A stretch of 64,000 bases of DNA from Acidobacteriota bacterium (GCA_016871195.1 VFZN01000015.1:19889-83888); one strand, 5' to 3'. Positions 7,225 through 17,683 are shown, counted from the stretch's first letter. Made by a program: numbers and translations. Notes: generated from the sequence alone by a model not told the origin.

Positions 7225-9705
7225 ATGGGGCCGGCCACCACCGGTGCCGGCCGGCGGCGCCCCGGGACCGTCTCGGAAGCTGCCCCGGCCGCCGCGTCTG
7301 GCCGGGGGCGCCACGCAGCCGTCAGCGGGCTCGGGTGTCCCGGGGGCCTTGGGCTGGGCAGGCGTGCCGCCGCGATGCTGGTGCTGCTGCTCGGGGTGGT
7401 GGCCTGCGGGCCCCGTCCTCAGCAGGCCGGGGGCGGCGTGACCCTGGGCGAGCTTCCCGCGGGCGTCGACCGCAGCCGACTCAACCTGCTGCTGGTGACC
7501 CTCGACACGACGCGCGTCGACCGCATCGGGGCCTACGGGCGCCCGCAGGCCGCCGAAACCCCCGCCTTTGACCAGCTGGCCCGTGAGGGCGTGCTGTTCG
7601 AGCAGGCCATGACCACGGCGCCCATCACCCTGCCGTCGCACTCGACCATGTTCACCGGCCAGTACCCGCCCCAGCATGGGGTGCGCGATAACGGGGGCTT
7701 CTTTCTGGGGCCCGAGACCCTGACCCTGACCGAGCGGCTCAAGGACCGCGGCTTCCGCACCGGGGCCTTTGTCGGCGCGTTCGTGCTCGATTCCAAGTGG
7801 GGCCTCGACCAGGGATTCGACCAGTACTCGGACGACTTCGACCTCAGCAAGGTGAAGGGCGTGTCGCTCGGCAATGTGCAGCGCCGCTCGGACGAGGTCG
7901 TCGACCTGGCGCTGCCGTGGCTGACCCAAGTGGGCAACGACCGGTTCTTCGCGTGGCTGCATTTCTACGATGCCCACACGCCCTACGAGCCGCCCGAGCC
8001 GTTCAAGTCGCGCTACGCACGCACGCCCTACAACGGCGAGGTGGCCCATGCCGACTTCCAGCTGGGCCGCGTCGTTGATCACCTGCGCACCCGCGGGCTG
8101 CTCGACCGCACCATCATCGTGGTGGTGGGGGACCACGGCGAAAGCCTCGGCGACCACGGCGAGGGCACGCACGGGTTCTTCATCTACGAGAGCTCGACGC
8201 ACGTGCCGCTGCTCATCCGCGCCCCGTTCACACGAACCAGCGGCCGTCGCGTGCGCTCGGTCGTCCGCACCGTCGACCTGATGCCCACGATTCTCGACCT
8301 GCTCGGCGAGCCGGCGGTCGAGACGCCCCTGGCCGGACAGTCGGCGGTGCCGCTGATGACGGGAGACGCCGACGATCTCGGCGTCGACGGGTATGCCGAG
8401 GCCATGTATCCGCTGCACCACTTCGGCTGGAGCGCCCTGCGGGCGTTCCGCCTCGGCAAGTACAAGCTGATCGATGCGCCGCGGCCTGAACTGTTCGACC
8501 TCGAGCAGGACCCCGAGGAACTGCACAACCTGTACGAGGAACAGCAGGCCCTCGGGGATCGCCTGCGCACGGCGCTGCAGGGGATGGAGCGCAGTTTCAC
8601 GGCGACGCGTGCGGCACCGGTGTCGGCCAGCGCCGATGTCGATCCGTCCGTGCGCGAGAAGCTGGCGTCACTCGGCTATGTCAGCAGCTTTGTGGCCACG
8701 GCCGATGATGCCTCGGTGGTGCGGGCCGATCCGAAGGACAAGATCGAGCTGTTCAATCTCATGACGCAGGCGCGCGAGCTGTCGGAGGACCCTGAGGCCA
8801 CCGCGCAGGGCATCGCGCTGCTCACGCGCGTGGTGGCCGAAGATCCGAACGTGATCGATGCCTGGTTCAACCTGGGCAACGCCGCCTACAAACAGGGCCG
8901 GAACACCGAGGCCATCGAGTATTTCAAGCGGGCACTGGCCCTCAAGCCCGACTATGACGTGGCGCTCATCAACCTGGCCAATGCCTACCGCGCCCTCGGC
9001 CGGGATGACGAGGCGCTGGCTGGCTACGAGCATTACCTGCGGGTCGACCCGAAGAACGCGTTCGTGCAGTTCCAGGCCGGCGAGATTCACATGGATGCGG
9101 GCCGCTCCGACCAGGCCCGGTCGTACTTCGAGGCGGCCCTGGCCATTGATCCCAAGGTGGCGACGGCGCGCGTGGCGCTGGGCGTACTCGCCTTCCAGCG
9201 GGGTGATACGGTCACAGCCGATCGCGAAATCAGGGCGGCGCTCGAGGTCAAACCCGATGTGCGCCTCGCGCACTTCAACCTCGGGATCCTGGCCGAGGCG
9301 CGGGGGGACGTGGACGGGGCCCTGGCGGCCTATCGACGCGAGTACGAGCAGCACACCGATGCGTTCAAGGCGCTGTTCAACGCGGGACGGCTGCTGCAGC
9401 AGCGCGGCGACACGGTGGGTGCACGCACGCTGCTGGGCCAATCGGTGACCGCCAACGGCGAGTTCGCCGAGGGGCATCTCTATCTGTCGCAGGCGCACCT
9501 AGCCTCGGGGAATACGGCCGCCGCGGCGGCCGCGGCGCGCAAGGGCATCGCGCTGTCGCCCCGCGGGTCGGCCACGGTGGCCCTCGGACATTTCGTGCTG
9601 GCCGAGGTGGCGGTGCGGGCCGGACGCATCGACGAGGCCTCCCGCGAACTCGAGCGGGGCCGTGCCGCCGAGCAGCGCGCGACAGCCGCCGCCCCGCGGC
9701 AGTAA
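7225..9705 (+). CDS. Sulfatase/alkaline-phosphatase-fold lipoprotein fused to C-terminal TPR repeats
   Basis: The 826-residue protein has three parts. Residues 1-61 end in a lipobox (LLLGVVAC, C61), after an unusually long arginine-rich N-region. Residues about 85-500 form a sulfatase-fold hydrolase with metal-site motifs TLDTTRVD (D94) and VVVGDHGESLGDHGEG (D303, H304). Residues about 530-826 contain repeated TPR units such as DAWFNLGNAAYKQG. The nucleophile motif reads TLPSH (T135) where formylglycine sulfatases have C/S-x-P-S-R. It is therefore unlikely to be a classical sulfatase and may be a phosphate or phosphonate-ester hydrolase or transferase. No other start codon lies between 7225 and the lipoprotein segment except ATG 7378, which lacks charged residues. 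Confidence 0.82.
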   Translation: MGPATTGAGRRRPGTVSEAAPAAASGRGRHAAVSGLGCPGGLGLGRRAAAMLVLLLGVVACGPRPQQAGGGVTLGELPAGVDRSRLNLLLVTLDTTRVDRIGAYGRPQAAETPAFDQLAREGVLFEQAMTTAPITLPSHSTMFTGQYPPQHGVRDNGGFFLGPETLTLTERLKDRGFRTGAFVGAFVLDSKWGLDQGFDQYSDDFDLSKVKGVSLGNVQRRSDEVVDLALPWLTQVGNDRFFAWLHFYDAHTPYEPPEPFKSRYARTPYNGEVAHADFQLGRVVDHLRTRGLLDRTIIVVVGDHGESLGDHGEGTHGFFIYESSTHVPLLIRAPFTRTSGRRVRSVVRTVDLMPTILDLLGEPAVETPLAGQSAVPLMTGDADDLGVDGYAEAMYPLHHFGWSALRAFRLGKYKLIDAPRPELFDLEQDPEELHNLYEEQQALGDRLRTALQGMERSFTATRAAPVSASADVDPSVREKLASLGYVSSFVATADDASVVRADPKDKIELFNLMTQARELSEDPEATAQGIALLTRVVAEDPNVIDAWFNLGNAAYKQGRNTEAIEYFKRALALKPDYDVALINLANAYRALGRDDEALAGYEHYLRVDPKNAFVQFQAGEIHMDAGRSDQARSYFEAALAIDPKVATARVALGVLAFQRGDTVTADREIRAALEVKPDVRLAHFNLGILAEARGDVDGALAAYRREYEQHTDAFKALFNAGRLLQQRGDTVGARTLLGQSVTANGEFAEGHLYLSQAHLASGNTAAAAAAARKGIALSPRGSATVALGHFVLAEVAVRAGRIDEASRELERGRAAEQRATAAAPRQ

Positions 9706-9708
9706 ACT
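9703..9708 (+). promoter_or_regulatory. TANNNT box close to amidohydrolase start
   Basis: TAAACT overlaps the sulfatase stop codon and ends 8 bases before the ATG at 9717. If used as a -10 element, transcription would begin at or next to the start codon. No Shine-Dalgarno sequence is present. Confidence 0.4.
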
Positions 9709-9716
9709 CTCCGCCC

Positions 9717-11405
9717 ATGCGGCGACTGCGTGCGGCCACTGGCCTGCTGATTCTCCCGATGCTGATGGCGGCGTGTGCGGGCACACCGACGCCCCCCGTG
9801 CCCGATCTGGTGGTGCTGCATGCGCGGATCTGGACCGGCGACGGCACCACGCCGGAGGCCGAGGCCCTCGCCGTCCGCGAGGGGCGCATCATCGCCGTAG
9901 GGCGCTCGTCTGGTATTGCGGCGATGGCAGGGGAGGCGACTCGCCGCCTCGATGCCGGCGGCCGGCGCGTGGTGCCGGGCTTCAACGACGCGCACTGGCA
10001 CCTGCCCACGTCGCGTACGGCCGAACTGATCGACTCGGGCAGCGAGCAGGAAATCGTGTCGCGCCTGCAGGCCTTTGCCGCCACACTCGGGCCAGACGAT
10101 TGGGTCACCGGCCGCGGCTGGGGCCCCTCCGACTTTCCCGGGCAGGTGCCGCATCGGCGTGCGCTCGACGCGGCGTTTCCCGACCGCCCCGTCGTGCTGA
10201 CCGATCGCGACGGGCACATGGTGCTCGCCAATCAGGTGGCCCTGCAGCGCGGCGGCGTCACACGCGAGACCCCCGACCCGCCCAACGGCCGTATCGGGCA
10301 CGACGCCTCGGGCGAGCTCACCGGCCTGCTGCAGGAGGCCGCCTCGCGGCTGGTGCGGTCGCAGATGCCGCCGGTGTCGGCCGATCAGGTGTATCAGTCG
10401 CTGCGCGAGCAGATGCGCAAGGCGGCGTCCTACGGCATCACCTCACTGCAGGTGGCCAGCGGCAGCGCGGCGTCGGGCGTCGAGTTCGAGGCCTACGAAC
10501 GCGCCCTGCGCGAGCAGACGGTCGATGTGCGCCTGCGCCTCGCGGTGCCCTTCCGAAAAGACGCCACCGAGGCCGACCTGGCGTCGTATGTGGCGCTGCG
10601 CGAGTCGCACGCCGGGCAGCTGGTGCGTTTCGGCATTGCCAAGGGCCTCATCGACGGCACCGTCGACGGCTACACGGCTGCCATGCTCGAGCCCTATGCC
10701 GACCGTGATGATCGCGGCCTGCCGATGTTCACCGACGATGAGCTGCAGGCGGCGGTGGCGGCCTATGACCGGGCCGGCCTTCAGGTGCAGCTGCACGCCA
10801 TCGGCGACCGTGCCATCCGCATGGCACTCGATGCCTATGCGCATGCGGCGCAGGTGAACGGCACCAGCGGCCGGCGTCACCGCGTTGAACACGTCGAGGT
10901 GCCTGCCCTCGACGACCTGCCACGCTTCAAGGCGCTCGGCGTCATTGCCTCGACCCAGGCGCTCTTTGCCAGCCCTGACGCCATCACCCTGACGAGTTAC
11001 GTTCCCAAGCTCGGGCCCGCGCGCGCGTCACGTTCGAACGCGTTCCGCCTGTTCGATGACGCCGGTGCGGTGCAGGCCTTCGGCAGCGACCATCCGGTCT
11101 TTCCCATGGAAGTGATGCGCGGCATTCATGCGGCGGTCACGCGGCAGTTGCCGGACGGCACGCCGGCGGTCGGGTTCTATCCCGAGCACCGCATCAGCGT
11201 CGAGGCTGCGGTGCGGCACTTCACGGCCGATGCGGCGTATGCGAGCTTCGAGGAGGCCGAGAAGGGCGTGCTGTCCGTGGGTCGCGTGGCCGATCTCGTG
11301 GTGCTCTCGGACGACATCTTCACGATGCCCGTGGCACGCCTGCATGCCGTGACGGCGCACACGACAGTGATGCACGGCCGCGTGACGTGGCAGGCCCCGC
11401 AGTGA
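9717..11405 (+). CDS. YtcJ-like amidohydrolase, exported lipoprotein
   Basis: Members of the amidohydrolase superfamily hydrolyse C-N bonds at a mono- or binuclear metal site; YtcJ-like enzymes have few known substrates. The 562-residue protein starts with a lipoprotein signal (LLILPMLMAAC). Metal ligands are in FNDAHWHL, VQLHAIGDRA, HRVEHVEV and GSDHPV, the usual order. Length is normal for the group. The following porin-like gene begins inside its stop codon, which starts a run of coupled genes extending to 17683. The substrate is unknown; an acylated amine or cyclic amide in the periplasm is a reasonable guess. Confidence 0.88.
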   Translation: MRRLRAATGLLILPMLMAACAGTPTPPVPDLVVLHARIWTGDGTTPEAEALAVREGRIIAVGRSSGIAAMAGEATRRLDAGGRRVVPGFNDAHWHLPTSRTAELIDSGSEQEIVSRLQAFAATLGPDDWVTGRGWGPSDFPGQVPHRRALDAAFPDRPVVLTDRDGHMVLANQVALQRGGVTRETPDPPNGRIGHDASGELTGLLQEAASRLVRSQMPPVSADQVYQSLREQMRKAASYGITSLQVASGSAASGVEFEAYERALREQTVDVRLRLAVPFRKDATEADLASYVALRESHAGQLVRFGIAKGLIDGTVDGYTAAMLEPYADRDDRGLPMFTDDELQAAVAAYDRAGLQVQLHAIGDRAIRMALDAYAHAAQVNGTSGRRHRVEHVEVPALDDLPRFKALGVIASTQALFASPDAITLTSYVPKLGPARASRSNAFRLFDDAGAVQAFGSDHPVFPMEVMRGIHAAVTRQLPDGTPAVGFYPEHRISVEAAVRHFTADAAYASFEEAEKGVLSVGRVADLVVLSDDIFTMPVARLHAVTAHTTVMHGRVTWQAPQ

Positions 11406-12994
11406 GGCAGTGCACGTCCGACCATGCACGCCGGGCGCGCTGGCGGGCATGGCTGTTCGTCGCGTGTGCCGTCTGCCTGACCGTGCCCGCGGCTGCCCAG
11501 ACGCCCGCCTCGTCCGCCGTGCCGACGGAAGCGGCCGCCTCCCGCGCTGCGGTGAGGCACGAGGCCCCGGCATCGCAGGCGTCGGCCTCGCCCCCCTCGT
11601 CTGTCGCTGATGCTGCGTCAGTGGCACCGCAGTCGCTTGCCAGGCCTGCGCCCGGCCCTGTCAGTGCATCGGCAGCCGCGCAGCAGGCCCCGGCTCCGCG
11701 TGTGCCGGCGACACCGCGCTGGCCCCTGCCCGTGCAGGGTGTGCCGACCGGGCCGGGCCTCGGTGCCTCGGTGCTGCCGGCGTGGCTGCAGGTGCATGCC
11801 GAGCAGCGCACGCGCTATGAAACGATGGACACGCGCTATCGCCCCGGAGAAACCGGCAGCGATCAGCAACTCGACTTCCGCACGCGACTGCAGGTGCGGG
11901 TGGGTGGCCGTGCCGGCTGGATCTACAGCGAAGTGCAGGACGCGCGTGTGGCGCTGGACGACAGCGGCTCGACCGTGACGCCCGCGCAGGAGAATTTCAC
12001 GAAGGTGCTGCAGGCCTTTGTCGGGCGCGCGTGGCAGGACGTGGGGCGCGGCCGCTGGTCGTTCCAGGCTGAAGCGGGCCGGTTCAGCCGCGACTTCGGC
12101 TTCCGCCGCGTCATCGCCCGCAACATTTACCGCAACACCACCAACGCCTACGACGGCGCCATCGTCCGGGCAGGTCGCGGGTCGTGGGCGGTGCAGGCAC
12201 TGGCCGTGCGGCCGGTGTTCTACACCTGGCCCGATGTGCAGCGCGATCGGCTGTTCGATCGCACGGCACTGACCGGCCTGTATGTGACCTCGACGGCCAG
12301 ACGTGCGGCCAACCTTGATGTGTATGCACTGGCGTGGCGTGACGGACGGGCCATGCCTGAGCGCACGAGGCGTGTGATCGACACCGGCGGTGCGCGGGTC
12401 TTCGGTACGTTCGGGCGCGACGGGCGGGCGGAGTACGAAGTGGAAGCGGCCGCGCAGCGGGGACAGGTCGGTCCGCTGTTGCACCGGGCCTGGTTCCAGC
12501 ACAGCCAGGTCGGCTACAACTGGCCGTCAGTGGCTTGGAAGCCGCGGGTGCTGGTGTTCTCCGACTACGCCACCGGCACCGATCCAACCAGCGGACGCAG
12601 CGGGGCGTGGGACGCGCTGCTGGGGGCCCGACGATTCGAGTTTGCGCCTGTGGGCCTCTACAACCTGCTGGGACGGGCCAATCTCAACTCGCCAGGTGTG
12701 TGGCTGCAGACACGGCCGCGGGGGCATATCGACCTCTGGGTGCAGTTGCGGGGGGTGTGGCTGGCCAACGCCCGCGACCGGTGGCGGCCGGTGGGCCTGG
12801 TCGACCCGACCGGGTCGGCCGGATGGCATGTGGGCACGCAGACCGAATATCGGCTGCGTTACCGCATCGGCTGGCGCATCGAAATCGACTCGGGGGTGGT
12901 GCACCTGGTCGAAGGCCGATTCCTCCGCCAGCTGGGGCCAGGGCATCGGGGGCGGGCACTCTTCTTCTATTCTGGCGTCGAGTTCCGGTACTGA
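11402..12994 (+). CDS. Alginate-export-like outer-membrane beta-barrel protein
   Basis: The predicted 530-residue protein has a signal peptide (WLFVACAVCLTVPAAAQ) and an alanine/proline-rich linker to about residue 110. The remainder has alternating strands rich in R, W and Y, such as QLDFRTRLQVRVGG and WIYSEVQDAR, and ends in an aromatic residue (GVEFRY), as barrels do. The pattern resembles the alginate-export/porin family. The GTG at 11402 overlaps the upstream TGA as GTGA and gives the best signal peptide; a GTG at 11387 is the alternative. Context suggests a pore serving the neighbouring periplasmic enzymes. The family call rests on pattern memory, not a search. Confidence 0.65.
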   Translation: MRQCTSDHARRARWRAWLFVACAVCLTVPAAAQTPASSAVPTEAAASRAAVRHEAPASQASASPPSSVADAASVAPQSLARPAPGPVSASAAAQQAPAPRVPATPRWPLPVQGVPTGPGLGASVLPAWLQVHAEQRTRYETMDTRYRPGETGSDQQLDFRTRLQVRVGGRAGWIYSEVQDARVALDDSGSTVTPAQENFTKVLQAFVGRAWQDVGRGRWSFQAEAGRFSRDFGFRRVIARNIYRNTTNAYDGAIVRAGRGSWAVQALAVRPVFYTWPDVQRDRLFDRTALTGLYVTSTARRAANLDVYALAWRDGRAMPERTRRVIDTGGARVFGTFGRDGRAEYEVEAAAQRGQVGPLLHRAWFQHSQVGYNWPSVAWKPRVLVFSDYATGTDPTSGRSGAWDALLGARRFEFAPVGLYNLLGRANLNSPGVWLQTRPRGHIDLWVQLRGVWLANARDRWRPVGLVDPTGSAGWHVGTQTEYRLRYRIGWRIEIDSGVVHLVEGRFLRQLGPGHRGRALFFYSGVEFRY

Positions 12995-13070
12995 CCGCAC
13001 ACGGCGGTGAGCGCGTTACACTTTGGGGCGCCGGGTGCGCGTGCGCCGGGGCGACACAGGGAGCGTGACG

Positions 13071-13502
13071 GTGGGGAAGACACAGGGGCTGGGACTGGCA
13101 CTGCTGCGCATTCTGCTCGGCGTGTTCTTCATCTTCGAGGCGGTGGCCAAGGTCGGGTGGCTGACGAACCCTGACCTGCTCGGGGCGACACTCAACGAGT
13201 GGCACTCGATGGCGACCGACTGGAACCGCGGATATCTCGAACAGGTGTGCCTGCCCTACGTGTCGCTGCATGCGCGCATCGTGCCGCTCGCCGAACTGGC
13301 GACGGGGCTTGCGCTGATCACCGGCGTGTTCACGCGCGTGGCGGCGGGGATGGCGCTGCTCATGCTGCTCAACTTCCACTGGGCCAGTGGCATTATCCTG
13401 ACCTACGGATACCTCACCAACGGCTACGGACTGCCGGTGCTCGGGGGCCTGCTGGCGCTGGCCGTGGGTGGCACGGCGCTGCCACTCAGCCTCAGGCGCT
13501 GA
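13071..13502 (+). CDS. DoxX-family membrane protein
   Basis: DoxX proteins are small four-helix membrane proteins tied to quinone or thiosulfate redox chemistry. The 143-residue sequence shows the typical first helix (ALLRILLGVFFIFEA) and the acidic residue of the second part (LAELATGLALITGVFTR), with two further helices. The GTG at 13071 has AGGGAG (13058-13063) seven bases upstream, so a longer start at 13023 is rejected. The next gene begins 22 bases downstream. Its position before a CHRD protein and a quinohemoprotein suggests a link between the quinone pool and that dehydrogenase. Confidence 0.8.
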   Translation: MGKTQGLGLALLRILLGVFFIFEAVAKVGWLTNPDLLGATLNEWHSMATDWNRGYLEQVCLPYVSLHARIVPLAELATGLALITGVFTRVAAGMALLMLLNFHWASGIILTYGYLTNGYGLPVLGGLLALAVGGTALPLSLRR

Positions 13503-13524
13503 CGACGACACGGGGGAGATGGCG

Positions 13525-13989
13525 ATGACACTCACATCCACGCGCGTGGCCCTCGTGGCCGTGATGCTGCTGCTGACCGCGTCGGTGTCGGCCGCGCAGG
13601 AGACGACGTATCAGGCCCGCCTCGCGGTGGTGCCACTCGATGTTGCCATGCAGAGCACGATTGCCGGCGCGGGCGACGTTCGAGGGACACTCGAGGGCCG
13701 CACGCTGGTGCTGAACGGGCAGTTCAGCGGCCTGCGATCGTCGGCGACGGTTGCGCGCCTGCATGTGAGCGCCGTGCGCGGCATGCGCGGAACGGCCGTG
13801 GCTGACCTCACGGTGAGCCCGGCGATTGAGGGGACAGTGACGGGGCGGGTGGAACTGACACCGCCGCAATTGACGGCGTTGTCGGAGGGGCGGCTCTATG
13901 TGCAACTGCACAGCGAGAAGGCCCCCGACGGCAACCTGTGGGGATGGCTGCTGCTGGTGCCCGCACGTGCGGGCGGAGGAGAACGCTGA
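13525..13989 (+). CDS. CHRD-domain exported protein
   Basis: CHRD domains are beta-rich modules named from chordin and found in many exported bacterial proteins of unknown role. The 154-residue protein has a signal peptide ([18 protein letters not shown]) followed by a single domain. Matching signatures are [29 protein letters not shown] and [17 protein letters not shown] at 13512-13518 lies 6 bases before the ATG at 13525; ATG 13519 is too close to it. The stop overlaps the start of the quinohemoprotein gene (TGATG), so a joint function with that enzyme is likely, for example as a binding or scaffold protein. No catalytic motif is visible. Confidence 0.75.
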   Translation: MTLTSTRVALVAVMLLLTASVSAAQETTYQARLAVVPLDVAMQSTIAGAGDVRGTLEGRTLVLNGQFSGLRSSATVARLHVSAVRGMRGTAVADLTVSPAIEGTVTGRVELTPPQLTALSEGRLYVQLHSEKAPDGNLWGWLLLVPARAGGGER

Positions 13990-16187
13990 TGACGTCTCAG
14001 GCACAGAACGCCCTGCGGGCGCTGGCTCTGGCTGCGGTGGGTGGCAGCATTTCGCTGGCAGCCCTGCAGACGCCCGCGACGCCGGCCGGCGTGGTGACAT
14101 CGGCCCAGGTCGATCGCGGACGCACGTTCTACACGACGCGCTGCGCGGGCTGCCATCTGCCCGACATGCAGGGGCGCAACGAGGCGGCCACACTGGCCGG
14201 CCCCAACTTCGTCGCCGCCTGGCGCGAGCGTCGCGCGGGCGAACTGGCCCAGTACATCCAGTCGACCATGCCTCCGGCCCGACCGGGCAGCCTCAGCGAG
14301 ACGGATGCGACCGATGTGGCGGCGTTCATCCTCGCCGTGAACGGTGCGGCGGTGGGCACGACGCCGCTGGCCTTTGCGGCCACCGAACCGGTGGGGCGCG
14401 TCGCCAGCGGACAGGTGCGCGCGGCGATACTGACCCCACCTGCCGGCGCGGCGGGCCAGGGCGCGGCGGCCGGGGCACAGGGCAGCCGCCCGGCCGTGGC
14501 ACGGTCGCGCGGGCACAGCGTGCAGGGCACCGTGCCGCGCTTCACGCCCGTGACCGATGCGATGCTCAAGACGCCGCCCCCGGGCGACTGGCTGATGGCG
14601 CGCCGTAACTATCAGGCGTGGAGCTACAGCCCGCTGTCGCAGATCACCACCGAAAATGTCGGGCAGCTCACGCTGGCCTGGTCGTGGTCGATGAATGAAG
14701 GCGGTGCGAACCAGCCGATGCCGCTGGTGCACGACGGCATCATGTATCTCACGAACACCATGAACATGGTGCAGGCGCTCGACGCGGCGACGGGCGACCT
14801 CATCTGGGAACATCAGGTGGGCCCGAATGAAGCGATCGGGTTCGGGTCGATGCGCAACCTCGCGATGTACCAGGACAAGATCTTCCTCGCCACGACTGAC
14901 GCACGTCTGGTGGCCCTCGACGCGCGCACGGGCCGGCAGGTCTGGAATGTGGCGATTGCCGACCGGGCGAAGGGTTTCTCGAACACCTCGGGGCCCATCG
15001 TGATTCAGGGCAAGGTGGTGCAGGGCCTGCAGGGCTGCGACCGCTACCGCGAAGAGCGCTGCATGATCAGCGCCTACGACGCTGATACCGGGGCGCTGGT
15101 GTGGAAGTTCCACACCATCGCACGGACCGGTGAGCCCGGGGGCGATACCTGGGGCAGCCTGCCCGATCGCATGCGTGCGGGTGGCGACACGTGGATCGTC
15201 GGCAGCTACGACCCTGATCTGGAACTCACCTACTGGGGCGTGGCGCAGGCCAAGCCGTGGATGCCGGCCAGTCGCGGCAATGCCATCACCGACGCCTCGC
15301 TCTATGGCGCCTCGACGGTGGCCCTGCGTGCGCGTGACGGATCGCTGGCGTGGCACCGGCAGCACATTCCGGCCGAGACGCTCGATCACGACGAGGTGTA
15401 TGAGCGCGTGCTGGTCGATCTGAGCCCGCAGGAGCAGGTGCTCTTCACCATCGGCAAGGCTGGCATCCTGTGGAAACTGGATCGGCGCACGGGCAAGTTC
15501 CTCGGGCACCGCGAAACGGTCTTCCAAAATGTGTTCTCGCGCATCGATCCCGAGACGGGCATTCCCGAGTATCGCGAGGACATCAAGCAGCAGAAGGTCG
15601 ACGAGTGGATCTCGGCATGCCCGAGCACCGAGGGCGGCCATAACTGGCAGGCGATGAGCTACCACCCCGGGTCGGGCCTGCTGGTCATTCCGCTGTCGCA
15701 GTCGTGCATGGAGATTGCGGCGCGCAAGGTCGAGCAGGTAGAAGGCTCGGGCGGCACCGCCGCGGGACGACGGTTTTTCGAGATGCCCGGCAGCAACGGA
15801 AACATCGGCCGTCTCGCCGCCTACAATGCGCGCACGCTCGAGCCGGTGTGGACGCGTGATCAGCGTGCACCGTACCTGACGGCGGCGCTCACGACGGGAG
15901 GCAACCTCGCCTTCATCGGCGACCTGTCGCGCTATTTCCGTGCACTCGACGTACGCAGCGGCCGCGTGTTGTGGGAGACGCGCCTCAGCACGGCGGTGCA
16001 GGGCTACCCGGTGAGCTTCACGGCCAACGGCCGCCAGTACATCGCCGTCACGACCGGGGTGGGCGGCGGCAGCCCGCGCCTGGTGCCGGCGACGATCGCC
16101 CCCGAGATTCAGCCCCCGGCCAGCGGGCACACGCTGTATGTGTTTGCAGTGCCGTCGACGGGCGCCCGGACGGGCACGGTGCGATGA
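13989..16187 (+). CDS. PQQ-dependent quinohemoprotein dehydrogenase with N-terminal cytochrome c
   Basis: The 732-residue exported protein combines an N-terminal cytochrome c (RCAGCH, C52/C55/H56) with a PQQ-type eight-blade propeller from about residue 195 onward. Propeller repeats include [29 protein letters not shown] and [16 protein letters not shown]. Such enzymes oxidise alcohols, aldehydes or sugars in the periplasm and pass electrons to a cytochrome or quinone. Here the heme is at the N-terminus, whereas most quinohemoprotein alcohol dehydrogenases carry it at the C-terminus. A signal sequence lies at residues 8-26. GGAGGA precedes the ATG, which overlaps the CHRD stop. No PQQ biosynthesis genes are in the window. 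Substrate cannot be read from the sequence. Confidence 0.88.
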   Translation: MTSQAQNALRALALAAVGGSISLAALQTPATPAGVVTSAQVDRGRTFYTTRCAGCHLPDMQGRNEAATLAGPNFVAAWRERRAGELAQYIQSTMPPARPGSLSETDATDVAAFILAVNGAAVGTTPLAFAATEPVGRVASGQVRAAILTPPAGAAGQGAAAGAQGSRPAVARSRGHSVQGTVPRFTPVTDAMLKTPPPGDWLMARRNYQAWSYSPLSQITTENVGQLTLAWSWSMNEGGANQPMPLVHDGIMYLTNTMNMVQALDAATGDLIWEHQVGPNEAIGFGSMRNLAMYQDKIFLATTDARLVALDARTGRQVWNVAIADRAKGFSNTSGPIVIQGKVVQGLQGCDRYREERCMISAYDADTGALVWKFHTIARTGEPGGDTWGSLPDRMRAGGDTWIVGSYDPDLELTYWGVAQAKPWMPASRGNAITDASLYGASTVALRARDGSLAWHRQHIPAETLDHDEVYERVLVDLSPQEQVLFTIGKAGILWKLDRRTGKFLGHRETVFQNVFSRIDPETGIPEYREDIKQQKVDEWISACPSTEGGHNWQAMSYHPGSGLLVIPLSQSCMEIAARKVEQVEGSGGTAAGRRFFEMPGSNGNIGRLAAYNARTLEPVWTRDQRAPYLTAALTTGGNLAFIGDLSRYFRALDVRSGRVLWETRLSTAVQGYPVSFTANGRQYIAVTTGVGGGSPRLVPATIAPEIQPPASGHTLYVFAVPSTGARTGTVR

Positions 16188-17683
16188 GGCGTGCCTGGTG
16201 GGTGGTGCCCACACTGCTGGTCACCGCCTGCTGGGCTTGGTGGGGTGTGACGACCGACTACTACCTCACGCTCAACGACTTCTGGGGGTTGCTCGTGATC
16301 GCCGAGCAGCTCAACCCGTCCGACCCCCGGAGCCTGCACAACGGGTTTTTCCCAATCGGCTATCCCCTGCTGCTGCGCCTCTTCGGCGGCGCGTCGGTGC
16401 TAGCGTTCGCCTTCCTGTTCTCGGTGGCCTCTGCGGCTGCCGTACTGATCGGGGTCGGCGTGTTCCTGTCGCCCCGCACCGGACCCGTGCTGGCCATCAC
16501 AGGCGTCGTGCTCACGGCCCTGCATCCGCTCGTGTTTCAGCATGCCGTGACCTCGAGCGCCGACATGCCCATGACGGCGGCTCTCGTGCTGGGCGTGCTG
16601 CTGCTGAGTGATGCCCTTGAACAAGATGCGCGGCGTCAGGCGCTGGTGGCTGGCATGCTCATCGGCTGTGCGGTGCTGCTGCGCTATCACGCAGCGGCGG
16701 TGGTGGCGGCGATGGCTCTCGGGGGACTGATGGCATGGCCGTCACGGTGGAAGGCCCTGTGCGGCGCATGCGTCGCCGCCTGTGCGGTGGGCGGCCTTCA
16801 GGTGGGGCTCAACTTGTGGGCCGGTGTCGGCCCGCTGCAGACATCGCAGGCCTTCAATCTCTACAAGCTGTTCAACCCGGTCGACTGGTTTCATCTGCCC
16901 CCGCCCGACCTGCCTGGTTCGGTGTGGGCGGTGGTGCAGATGAATCCTCGCGCATTCTGGCAGGCCTATCTGGCGCAACTCTCAGGCGTGTGGCTCCTGC
17001 TCGGCCTGGCGGCGGCGGCTGTGGCCCTTGCGCCCGCGGGCGCACGTCGCACGGCGGCGTTTCTGCTGGTGATTCTGGTGGGCTACCTGCCGCTGCAGGC
17101 CCTCGGCGGATCGCCGCGGGGACCGTTGCCGGCGGTGCCGCTCGTCATTGTCGCTCTGGTGTCTGCGGCCGGACGCGTGACGCAGGTTCCTCGCGGGACA
17201 TGGTTGGCAGGCGCGGCGGGACTCGTGACGGTGGTCATGGCCGCGTGGAGCTGGATGCCGGCCAATCTCGGATTCCTGCGAGGGCAGGAGGCGAACCGCG
17301 AGGCCTCGGCCAGCGTTGAGGCCATGCTGCGGGCCGACGGCGTGCGGTTCGCGGGCGAGGTCTACACCGATGCCGGTGAGTTCTATTTCGTGTCGACGAA
17401 ACGCGCACGGGCAGGGGCTCTGCATCCACTGACACCGGGCGGATGGGCGCGCGTCGACTTGTATGGATTCGACCGGTCATTTCCTCAGATGCGCCTCACG
17501 TCGATCGACGAGTTTCTTGCCGACTGCCGACACTACGGCGTCACGCACCTGGCTCTCACCCCGGGGGCCGAGGCCATGGTGCGCGGACTCGGTGTCGCCG
17601 TCACACCGGCGACCCTGCCCGACGGCCTGCGCTGGGTGGGGCAGACGGGCGGGCTTGCGGTGGTGGCGATTGAGGGATCCTGA
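16184..17683 (+). CDS. Polytopic membrane protein, GT-C glycosyltransferase-like
   Basis: The 499-residue protein has about ten hydrophobic helices followed by a soluble C-terminal domain. An acidic first loop ([10 protein letters not shown]) and the phrase [15 protein letters not shown] resemble the luminal loop of GT-C mannosyltransferase-like proteins such as the ArnT/PMT group. The start ATG overlaps the quinohemoprotein stop (ATGA), so it is co-translated with that gene. It may transfer a lipid-linked sugar to an exported partner. The family assignment is tentative and an uncharacterised membrane protein is the cautious reading. Confidence 0.6.
   Translation: MRRAWWVVPTLLVTACWAWWGVTTDYYLTLNDFWGLLVIAEQLNPSDPRSLHNGFFPIGYPLLLRLFGGASVLAFAFLFSVASAAAVLIGVGVFLSPRTGPVLAITGVVLTALHPLVFQHAVTSSADMPMTAALVLGVLLLSDALEQDARRQALVAGMLIGCAVLLRYHAAAVVAAMALGGLMAWPSRWKALCGACVAACAVGGLQVGLNLWAGVGPLQTSQAFNLYKLFNPVDWFHLPPPDLPGSVWAVVQMNPRAFWQAYLAQLSGVWLLLGLAAAAVALAPAGARRTAAFLLVILVGYLPLQALGGSPRGPLPAVPLVIVALVSAAGRVTQVPRGTWLAGAAGLVTVVMAAWSWMPANLGFLRGQEANREASASVEAMLRADGVRFAGEVYTDAGEFYFVSTKRARAGALHPLTPGGWARVDLYGFDRSFPQMRLTSIDEFLADCRHYGVTHLALTPGAEAMVRGLGVAVTPATLPDGLRWVGQTGGLAVVAIEGS

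Noticed and set aside
7207..8526. A minus-strand frame opposite the sulfatase-like gene
   Set aside because: Antisense shadow; the composition is unlike any real protein in the window.
13896..16214. A 772-codon minus-strand frame opposite the quinohemoprotein
   Set aside because: The plus strand encodes clear CxxCH and PQQ propeller motifs; the antisense product is Arg/His-rich without any family pattern.
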